Origin: Alitta virens
Lineage: Eukaryota > Annelida > Polychaeta > Phyllodocida > Nereididae
Length of the DNA stretch: 64,000 bases
NCBI GenBank assembly: GCA_932294295.1
Contig: OW028579.1
Coordinates: 3,691,370-3,755,369, forward strand
Direction of reading: 5' to 3'
Below the pieces are notes generated by a model. The model worked only from the letters and a program-made list of their open reading frames with translations, made no database searches and had not been told where the DNA came from. Shown in pieces: positions 11,301-23,300 of the stretch (its first letter is position 1; every line of letters begins with the position of its first letter). Both the position numbers and the translations under genes were made by a program.

Positions 11301-14300
11301 CCATATTTGAGGTATATTTAGCATTAGGACACAACATCTCAAAGACTCCTGTTAAGTTTAACTACAATTTCGTGTTTATTTTCAGTTAAGGGTCGAAAAT
11401 CAATGAAGTATTGCATAATGATTATCATAAACAACTTATAAACATAACTCCGCTTTAATTCACTATTTCTGATATTATAATATCATTGATATAACTTAAT
11501 ATGTAGCACAATAAGCACATGTCTAATAATTAGAGCAAATCCGGATAACATGCCGGGTCGGCTAGACATTGGCTCAATGTTGCCCAGATGTTAGCAATAC
11601 CGGGCCGACGTGGAGCCGATGTGACATGTTATTCATTAGACTTAATATTTATTAGACATCTTAACTATTAACAATTCCCTGTACAGACTAATCAAAATGG
11701 CAGCACTATCACATTAGATATTGCACTTGGGACTGTGGAATTTAAACTAACAACATATTAAAATATCCATACTATTTATAAGTAGAATATGATGCGATGA
11801 AAATCCTGTGAAGTTTTTAATATGACATATATCAGCAAAAAAGTTTGTGAAGTAGTTGGATCAGTATTATATATCAGTATCATACTTGAAACCTAATAAT
11901 CTTCAATTTCTGCCGAAAGACGGCGCTTGTCCGGTACGTAGCACCGGTCTTTCTGAGAACTCGCCCAAAGCGTCAAGGGATAACGTAAAAATTGATCATT
12001 GAATAAGCATCGCAATGCCGTTACAACGCTTGTTCAGTGCCATTTACGAAAATAGTACCTTCTGCAGTTGGTGGAATGCCACGGTAAAGTTGTTCAATTT
12101 CATGACGTTAGTAGAGTTTAAGTCATAAGAAAGCGCTTGAACCAGTTTCACAGCCAGTGGCTTCTTGGAAGAAAGAAATAAGGCGTAGTAATTGCACTAC
12201 TTTGTGTGCAGACGACGGAAGCATTTCCCTCCCCGATTCTGGGGGAGCGGCAAATCGGTTATCAGAAGCGCTAGTTTGTCGCTTGCATTGGCTGACCTAC
12301 TTGGTCATGTGCGTATTTACCGCTAGAGGGCTATGGCAAAAAAAACCACGCCATTGCTCTGAAATCTGGCAAGGCCACGCAACAAAGCTGTGCGGAGTAA
12401 GTGGAAGTGCCCTGGAAAGATGTAGAAATTCCTGTTAAAAAATTAACTCCTACTTCTTTCTAATTATATATCTTTATGGGCTTTACGTATGTTTTATAAC
12501 TACAATGTAGTTAGTAACTAACAAATTACATATATAACACATATTTTTTACCCTGAGCATTGTAATCAAACTGAATGTTGACATTTATATGTAGACAATG
12601 ATATTACCTTTAGAATAAAAGTGACGATATAAAAATGTACAAAATAATGATGGTAAATAAATGGAACCTTATTTCATATTATTAAGAATTCCTAGTGTGC
12701 CTTGTATTTCTGTTTCAATGGTGGATGAATGACAATTATCCAGAGGACAATGCTTGTGTAGATTGTCATTTTTGAAGGGCATATTTCCCTCCGTGTTAAC
12801 TTTCATTGTGGAATGCGAGTGACCACTTGACCGGACAGTCAGCTTTGACCCCCACAAGGTCATATGATCTCCGTGTCATGCGCATTGCTAGTATAGTCTT
12901 CCCTCATGATGTAAAATTGAATTACAACGGATGGAAAAGGTTTTTTTTTTTGTGGGATTCAAAACTTAATGTCTTCAAATTTTTATTGGTCATACAGTTT
13001 AACCATTGGCAAGCAAATTCATTTGGCCTTCAAGCCACTTTATATGACCAGCCGCCAGAGGCAGACGTAACGATGACATGACAAGGCTTGGAGTCCACAC
13101 TATGCTGTTATACATCTCTCCACTGGTGGGGTATTTTACTCGCCTCAGCATAGACACCCAGTATAATTAAGCACCTCCAATTTAACCTCAGATGAATCTA
13201 GAAAAAAAATCGCTTTTGTAGGCAACAAAACTATTATTCCAAGAATGACAACACATCAATATAAAAATGGGCTCCTTGAACATTTTTATTAATTTATTTT
13301 GTTTCCACTCTGTCATAAATTTTCCACCCTACTTTAAATGTTATCCAAGATACTCTCTTCTTTCATATAATTTTTTATTGACCAGCCCAGGGTATGCCAT
13401 GCTGCTGCATTTATCAGTATTCAACTTCCATGACCAACACAAGTCTCTTGACTCTGTACAGCAAACACAACTTTTTGTTGTCATAATATTTTATAAATAC
13501 CTCAAGACAATGAAGACATTATATTCATATCTTTCTTGAGTATTTGTTATGCAAGAAAGTCTATAGAGTCCAGTTTGGCGCCAAGTGTAGTAGATATTGA
13601 TATAAAAGTAGCCCTGGGGATAAGTTTCCATAGTACAAGGCAAGCCTATGGCACAACTGGATCCAGTCTTGTGTGGGACATGAGGATGATGCTGTTCTAT
13701 TTCGACCGTATTATAAGATATTTTGGTGGGGCGTTTTATGGGGTATTGTGGTCATTACAATTAGGTCATTTGATAAACATTTTGGGAACCAATTTTGTGG
13801 TTTAAAACTTTTAAGATGCATTGCTTTTGATGTAAATTATTTCCAAAAATATCATAAATAGAGATGGATTAGTAAAAAAACATGAACTGATCAGAAAGAA
13901 AAAAGTTGGTTTGGTAAATGATACTTAAAACTCTGTCCTGTTCATGATGTGGACCCTAGGCCTATAGAAGTGATACAGAAAATATTGAACCCACAAATTT
14001 ATACAACTAGTAATATTTATAATCTGAAATGTTAACATTTTGCTGGATATTTTCAAACATGAAATCTTTTATTTTTTTCCTGATGTTAATTCTGTTGCAT
14101 TGTTTCAATGAAATTGTCAATTGACAGACTGAGTTCTGACAACATGAAAAGCTTCAGCAAATCAGTACATGAAGCAGAATGTCATTATCAAGACTGGGGT
14201 ATCTTACACAATTATTATAGATAGATAGATGTGGAATTTCAAAGTGCAGCCCTCTAAGGCAAGTTCTTGCCGCTATTGAGGATTGATTGATGAGGTGAGA

Positions 14301-17300
14301 GAGAGGACGAGTCCATCCATGTTACATGCCATGGGTGGGATCATTTACTTGCCTCAGCATAGACACAGAGTACAAGGGCCCGCCAGTTAACGTCTCATCC
14401 GAACGACATCCAGCTGGGATGATGCTCATGAAGGGTGCCCGGGTCCGGGATTGAACCCGAGTCCTTCAGAGGAACTCAGAACTCAGAATCACTTTATTCA
14501 TATTACATATATATGCATTTAGTTGTACAGATATCATTACGACACACGTGGTGCATGAACATGACATATATATGTAATAAGGGTGACACCTCCAAGATAA
14601 ATATATATCGCTACTGAGGTGCCACCCATGATTTCAGAAGATCCCCTTCCAATCCATTCAGTTGAGATCATTGTCAAAAAATAAAATAAAATAAAACATG
14701 AATATATATAATAATTTAGAGACATACTTTGTTGAAAACAGGTGAGTGTCTTACCACTAGACCATCCAGCTGCTATTAAAAGCCATGAATCATGTTAACA
14801 TGTTTGATTGGACAAACTGGTCATCAAAACACTTACACTAAACTTTACACTTAAACATTTTCTGATCAATGAAGTCTGGAGTGCCTTTCACAATTTTCAG
14901 TATTGACTTTGATGCTTTTGAAACTGGATAGTCATATGACTCTATATTAACTGAACCATTTACTTTGATAACTCATTCCTGTCCACCCAATCAGCATCAT
15001 GCTGGAATTTCCTGGTCTACGGTACTGGCGCTGTGTGTGCTGAATGGACCAGGGAGGCTGGCCTGATGGGGATGCATTTTGAACCAAGTGTTTGATGGAC
15101 TAGTTTATGACGCCTTGATGACATATTACATGCCACTTGACAAGTTATTAAATTATATTGATGGATATATCAAGAGCTTTTGACAGTGTGGATATTAACT
15201 AGGTAAACAAATAGTATGGAATGTATTTACGAAACTGATTTTAGATCAAATTAATCTCAAAAGAATGTAGGATAAATATTACCAACTGTTTTAATGTTTC
15301 TCAATAGGCTGCTATATTTATCAAGAAGGAGATATCTACGATCATAATTTTAAATTAGTTATTTATAACTTTGGTTATTATATAAATCCACTGCTAGTAT
15401 TCATGATTTAATGAAAGCTTAATTACTTTATTTGGTCAGATAATCATCAACATTTTAAATTATTTACTTGTTGATCTCGTAATGCTTATGTTTATCCGTT
15501 GAAGAACTGATATATTGTGAGCTGGCATTAAAATCACCACCTAAGACTGCAGCAGCAATTTCATGGAACAGTAAATTGTTTTGGCAATGCTCCTGGACTA
15601 TGCGGTTAAACCTACAGGGTCTCATATGATGTCAGAGGCTTAGTTAATGCATTGGAAGTTAAGCTGTACCACAAGAATTTGTATAATTTACAGAGGGTAA
15701 GTCACAGGATGATATGACATTCTCAAACACACCCACACCAGGATTAGTGTATTAAGTTTATTTGCCTGAATATGTGACCTAATTTAAGAGATATTGCACT
15801 CGTTTCATGACAACATTTGTTTCTCTATGCAAGTTATATTTTCCAAAACAGACAATTTTGCAGAACGTAGGTTTTCCATACTATTCAGTTACATTCAATT
15901 AATGTTAATTAATTTCATTTGACTGACTCTATCATTATGCCATTATCAGTTAGTAGCCAACATTGCATTTAAATCACCAGCGACACATACTGTTTCGAGA
16001 AGTATATTACTAGTTTTTACATCAAAGATTGGCTATACGTTTCCACAAGCCTTGTGGTCTCTTCTCGGCCATAATAACTGTACCTCAGACACGAAAGAAT
16101 GGGCATTTCTTGAGTGACCATATTGACCTATATCTTGAAGGCAAAGGAGTACTGACTCTGTTCAGTTCTATTGTGTCAGTGATGCTGTGAGATGCCTTGA
16201 TTCCACATATGGATATGTTGTTGGATAAATTCTTAATATAGTAAAACTGCGGATTGGTATTGCTTTAGTGTCATTTATGTGGATATTTTAAGTGTTGTAT
16301 TGGAAGTGCTTGTTTGTAAGTACTTGTGGCTATTTATTTACATTTTACTTCATTCGAAGTGCTTTTTGGATACCAAATAGCGAAAGATATCCCACTTCAC
16401 ACTGAATAGCTTGTACTTCATTTGGGAAATTTGTTCGAAGAAGAAAAGACATTAAATTGAACTGGAAATAACCGTTTCAAATATCGCTGTGGACGATACC
16501 AATTTTGAAGGTATTTATAATTTGATCCGAGAAAAATATTCGAAACGCCTTGTGTATTAACATCCTGTATCATCACACTGGACAGCTGGTTGCATAGGAC
16601 GTCATTTGTGTTAAGAAACAAACAAAAAAGACACTAGAATTATAGTGAAAATGACTTTTCCTGAAAATTAAACATCACTGCGGATGATAGCCTTTTTATC
16701 ACTGAGGATGACACCATTTTAGATGATAATTTGCAGTGTTAAAAGCAGACGTTATAACCTCAATTCTGTCTGCATGAGGTCAGCCACAATGGATAATTGT
16801 AGTGAGAACGTCTCCAGCCAATCAGAATGAGGAGAAGTGTGTCAAGTCGAAGGGTTACGTCACCCCAACGAGTATCTAGGTCACGGTCTATGACAAGGTC
16901 AGGGTCGCCACAACGGGTCGTTTCACCGCACAGGAGAGCATTTTCACCTCCTAGAAGATCCAACTCACCGCGCGGGGCCAGATCACCTTTTAACCAAGAC
17001 CTTTTCGCTGATACGAGAGTCGTATCACACAATGCAACCTTGTATGCATCTCCTTACCAGTCTATCAATAATACAACAAGTAATACTATAAATAATGCTA
17101 GTAATACTACTTTTAATCAACAGTATTCAAGTCTTCCACAAATACCATTGCACAGTACTGCATATATGAACTCCCACATAAACACTCCTTACCAAGAAAG
17201 TAATTTCCATGGAGCTACTGATTACGTAGACACTGATTACGGAACTCAACATCAACAAACTGCACACAGGAGTCCGCAGTATTTCTACAGCTACCCACGA

Positions 17301-20300
17301 AATGATCAGCAATTTGAAAGCCAACAAGCATCAGCCCTACCGTATTATACCCAATACAATCCAGAGGGAGGCCTGCCTCTTAGTTATATTGTGAGTTATA
17401 TTGGTTTCTTTATATTTTTATATCTTATAATAATGATAATAATATTTGTTATAAAGTAAGTTATGTTGGTTTCTTTATGATTTTTTATTCTAAGTAACTG
17501 AATTCCAAAATAAAAATAAATAATAATAATAATAATAATATATAGTAAGTTATATATTGGTTTCTTTATATATTTATATCTAAGTTACTGAATTCCAAAA
17601 TAAAAATAAATAATAATAATAATATTTGTTATATAGTAAGTCATAATGGTTTCTTTATATTTTTATCTAAGTTACTGAATTCCAAAATAAAAATATATAA
17701 TAATAATAATATTTGTCATAATGTAAGTCATAATGGTTTCTCTATACTTTTATATCTTAGTTACTGTATTCCAAAAAAAAAAGGTTATATACTTGAACAG
17801 TGGTGAGATAAAGTAGCAGAAACTTTAAATTAAGTATACCATAAAACCTACAATAATCTGATAATGTTGCTAGGCTTAATTTAGTGCCGTTTTCAGTGGT
17901 CCATTCCAAAACAATGCCACAGTTCTTTTCTTCAAATTTTTTTTCCTTCTTATATCTGATGTTCACAGCCCCCCCCCCCCCCTTTTTTTCTTGCGTAATA
18001 TGTAATATAAGAAAACTAGTTTTGTGTTAGAAAAAAAATTAGTGCACTTGACTGTAGCTATTTGTCATAATAAAGTGCTCTCTAGCTAGTGCAAAAGACC
18101 AGTGTATTGAATTACATTTGGGGCGTTTCTTGTTTGCTGGGGACAAACACAGCTGAGGGACTGTTGCTAGTGGCACAATTAAGACTGCATATTTTTATAA
18201 GGCTAAATGTGGCAGTATTCCAATTATCGAAATCTCATTAGCGTTGCTGCGTGACAATACAGTATTTTGTATGTTATGTAAGAATTAAGGGTGATCTAAA
18301 TGTTGTTTTAAGTTCAACTTTTTATATTACAATAAGTAGAACAAAAGTGGCAGATTTTTTCTGAGTTTATATAATAATAATGGAAAATCTGGATGTTTTA
18401 ATATAAAAAAAGTCTATTAATAATTCAAAATTTTGGCAACATATTAGACTAGTTCGCTACTATTCTGAGGTGACACAGGTGGTTGACACGAGTCTCAACG
18501 ATATTTTATTGATATATTGCTGCCACAAGTGTATGCATTTTTCTGTGGTTATGTAAGAGTAGTGGGTGATCTAAATGTGGTGAAGTAGAGTGGGCGCTAG
18601 AACAGCATAGTAGCTGTGTGTTGCACCGCAATGCTAGGGTGAATCAGAGGGCATGCCTGGGGGGGTAAGTTACCGTGGATGTGCATCGCCGGCTTCCATG
18701 TCACATACCAAACCTACACTACTGCTATTGTGGAAACAGTGTGCTGCTCTCAGGCCACCACGACACATTAAAACAAGCTAGCATCAAAAGCACTGTCAAG
18801 ACCAACACAGATAACATTCTTTTCCACATCACACCATGGATTTTAACATCGGGGGATTACGATTGAAGTTTAGTGAAGCAGATCGCCAGAGATTTCAGGT
18901 AGGCCTTGAATATTAATGCAGGTGTGGGTGATCCGGTGGTGATCATACATGCCGGAGTGGTCCTGAGTAGTTCGGGTATGCCGATGAGCTTGTACTACTA
19001 CTACTACCGCGAACTCTGTCAAATGCCTGATTTTGATCTATGGCGTAATGAAATTTAGTTTGTGTACAATATGTGGGACAGCAGTTGCGTTTGAGGGTGA
19101 TAAAATGAAACGAAACTAGATGGATTGTTGAATAGCATGCAAGAATGCAGTTTACGCATGGCTGTCTACTTGTTGGTAGAGTGTGTATATCAGTTCAGCT
19201 GGTCAACGTATTGATTCTATATGTCTGGGAGTGTGTGCTTTGTATACGAGTCTAGCTTTTAGTTTTTCCCTTTAAATCTAAGTTCCCCTCACAGTAGCCT
19301 GTATTATAGGTTCATGTTTATGCTAAGTTAGGTTTTTTCATCGGGGAATTTTTGCATCCTTGAGCAAAACCTAAAGGAAATAGTTCGCATATATAATGTA
19401 ATACGAATCTCAACTTCCAAACACTATACTATGCTATTGTATGAGTGAGTTCAACTGCTGGCACCTGTCCTAAATATAATATCAGTATGCTCAAATTTGA
19501 ACTCTACAAAACATTTCAAAATACCTTTAAGCGAGTCTAGGTGGAATTTTAGCAGAAAAAGTGACTTACACAGGTAAATGTGGCTCAGTTACCAAGGCAA
19601 CCATGACATCATTTGTCATTTTAAACTTGACAGGAGTTCATGCACTGAACTGTCTATTGTAACTATGGTACCTGCATTTAGGGAATTCACAGACCATAGT
19701 TCAATTCTGTATGGTGTAAATAGACAAATGCCTATGTTTGTTGGTGCAGTTAGAATGGTTAAAAGGTAAAAGAATCTAGTGTTCTGGCCTTGGTTATACA
19801 TAGGTTTGGGGGAAGATTTTTTGCTCCAATTCAGCAAAATATTACAAATAAAAAACCTGTTCGACTACAAGTGGAAAAATAGTATTTCACTTGTTTTTTA
19901 TTTTTTTTATTTTACCAAAAAAAAAATGTATATATATATTAGACCTGATGACCTTTTCAGATAACCAGAAAATATATTTGCAAATGCTTCAATTTCATAA
20001 TGATCCATAACTTACACATTCAACATAAATTATTTTAAACATACAGTTAGTTTCATCAAATATGGTCGACTCTAGACAGCCGTAGCCACCTATTCCTGGC
20101 TGTAGCTATAACTGGCTTAAGCCAACTGCTTCTGTCCACTCCTAGCTTAAAGTCAGCTTACTGAAAAAATATAAACCTTGACAAATGTAAGAAATGTATC
20201 TAATATATCATAAATATGTACTTTTAGATCCGACTTTGAGTAGCCAGCTATAGCCAGACAGGTATGTTTAGTGGCAGGTAGCATCGTATAGCAGGAGTTG

Positions 20301-23300
20301 TCTAGCTTTGTCTAGGTTTAATTTGACAGGCCGTTTTTCATGAAACTAACTACCCTGAGGTAAAACCGTATTGTTATAAATAAACTATATTTAGAATATT
20401 TAAGAATTATAGTTTGTAAGTATCATTATGATAGTGAAACATAAGATATATTGATTTGTTTCTGATTATTAAGTTTTTCTTATTCTACAAAGGCTATCCG
20501 TAAAGTTACTAAATTAAAGGTGAGTGCAGCACCAATCACAAGAAATAAATTATCTAAAATTCATCATTTTGTGGTGAAACTTATGTTTAGAAAAACGCAT
20601 GGAAAACGCATGGTTTTCACCTCATTATAATTAGGCAAAAACCGTGCGTTTTCCATGCGTTTATCTTTCTCATGGAAAACGCACGTGGCACATTTGGCCA
20701 TGTAATATGAAGTAATATTCAAATTTTGTCACAATTTCAACATTCAACACAAATTCAACTTCTAACTTTATCATCACCCTCTTGTATTTGATAATACATC
20801 CACGCTGTTCTTTGAATCACCATGCCACAAAAATGCATTTATCAACAAAGTATTTTTTCTATATTAATAACTACAATTATACAAAAACCCTATAGCCATT
20901 TGCCATTCAAGTCACTTAGTGATGTCGGAAATAAAACCACACATTACTCACAATAATGCACTCTCGCTGAGAAAGAACATTATTGCTCATAGTTTCGCAT
21001 AAAACATATCAAGAGTAATTTCTTTTTTTCAAGAACACATTCTTTGAAGCGGAGTCAGATATATAATGAAACAGAGGGGAAGGAAGTGTAGATCTTCAGG
21101 GTTTAAATATGCACACAGCCGCTGATTTGAGAATACGTGGTAATAATACTATGCGGGTGGGTGTATTTTAGGGCTTTACGTCCTGTATTTCTGCACCTGA
21201 TGGGCTAATTAGGACAGGCAGGGACCATGGCAATGAGATGAAGGATGAAACGGCCATCCAACATAGGCTCGAATGGGAATTTAACCCGGGACCCAGTGGT
21301 TGGAAGCCCAGCACGCTACCGCTGAGTTAAGCCCTCATCCTGTAATAGTACATGGCCAAATGTGCCACGTGCATTTTCCATGCGTTTGGATAAACGCATG
21401 GTTTTCACCTCATTATAATTTGGCAAAAACCATGCGTTTTCCCTGCGTTTATATTTCTCATGGAAAACGCACGTGGCAGATTTGGCCATGTACCATACTA
21501 AATATATTGAGGATATATGACTGTTCAAGAAACTTTGAGACAAAATAAATAGTTGAAAACAGATGAGTCCAGGAGAGAGAGAAAATAGCAATGTCAAGGT
21601 GTAATTATTACATCTAGTACAAAATTATTTAGAAACTTTAAAGCAAAACTAAGGCTTTTGCATTTCATTTTCTTTGTTTTTAAGCCAGATAATTTCAATA
21701 TCTCTCTTTGCATTTTTAACTTTTATCATTGCAAATACATCAATGTACAGCGAATAGAAACCGATGTAATTTTGAGCTATGAATATGACAATAATGAATG
21801 AATAAATGAATGAATAAGTTAGTAATGGAATAAATGAAAGATCCAAATTCTGAGTCTATCAAAGAGTCATACATTAGGATGACAAACATAGATATATAAT
21901 ATACACCGTAGGAAAAAAATTGCAGCCCTGATCGCTTTGTTTAGTTTATTTTTTTATTTTATTTTTTATTTGGATTTATTTTATTTAAATTTTGAGAAAA
22001 AACCCCAATTTTATTTTATTTACAACCTATATTCTATAGATAGATAGATGGATAGATAGATAGATAGGTAGGTAGATCACACCAGTCAGAGACAGAGCTG
22101 TCACAGCTATATAGACCAAGTTCAAAGTGACTGGCACGTGGCTAGTTAATGAGGTCAAATTTATGACCCCCCCCCCCCCCCCCCCCCTTCAATAATTTTA
22201 CAGCGGCCAGCGCATACCATAATCCCATGGTCAGTTTGTAAGTAATCTAGCCACATGCACTGAATGTTTGGAATTTGACACACTGATAGAAAATGATCAT
22301 TAGTACTTAGTTGGATCCCCTGCCAGCAGGTCAACCGTGACGGTTCTGCATGGTTGACTAGTGAACTAGACATTGCCACTCAACCGTGCACAGGGCCAAA
22401 TGGTTTTATTGACCAAAAAACTGGGATGGCAGTTCGTTAATTTGATGAGTGGTGGTGATCATAAAGGACTGCATGTGGACACTGATCGCTGGATTGTGGA
22501 TATGTCTTAGGAGTTGATTGCACTACACTCGGATATATAATATTATATATATATATTATCAGTGTGCACTGCTACAGATCACGACTGACAGGAAAAACAT
22601 TTTCAGCTCATGCTTAACACTTTCAAATGCACAATAAAATCGCTGAATGAAAAGCAGTGAATTGCAAATTATCAACACTGCAAGTCGAGAAACATCTGAG
22701 GATTTTTTGGACACAAGATGTCATTGAATTGGGCTTATAATCAAAGAAGTGAGGCAGATAATTTAGCCCAAGCCTTGTCTAATTTTCAGCTCGGGGATCT
22801 GACCAGCAACAATGTGAAAGTGGAAGCCAGGTCCCCCTCTGGAAGGGTCCAGGAATTGACAGTCAGTGAAACCCATGGAACGTATACCACAAACTTCACC
22901 CCTTCAGAAGTGGGTAAGTACAAATTCAATTGTAAAGTTTGAAACACCTTCTTAAATTGTTCTGCATGTAAATTACTTCCTTTTTAAGCCATATTTGTTT
23001 TTGTTTTGATATTTGAAGCTGCTTCTCTTTGTTTCTATATTCGACAACTGACTTTAAGATCATCTTTTCCAGATTGTTATAAATAAAAGCAGTTATATTC
23101 TTTTTGATAAGGTTGTGAATTTGATAATATTCTTTAGTTGTATGTAGGACTACACCCTAATTGAGGACACAATTTCAAAACAATGTGTCAGTCTTTAAGA
23201 TTATCCCTTATAAGGGCCACATCCCTATTAAGATGACTAATGCAATGTATAGCTTGTGTTAGGATCATGAAAATTTAAAAAAAAGAACGAGTTTTATTTG

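Noticed and set aside
12157..12438. Open frame as a coding exon
   Set aside because: The frame has no ATG before its middle and no family signal; kept only as a low-confidence composition finding.
13267..13861. Cluster of ORFs of 62-90 codons
   Set aside because: No filamin-like motif, no matching splice phases, AT-rich and unrelated in different frames.
18675..18866. 63-codon ORF upstream of the 18836 start
   Set aside because: No homology and it overlaps the better-placed 18836 ATG in another frame; at most an overlapping uORF.
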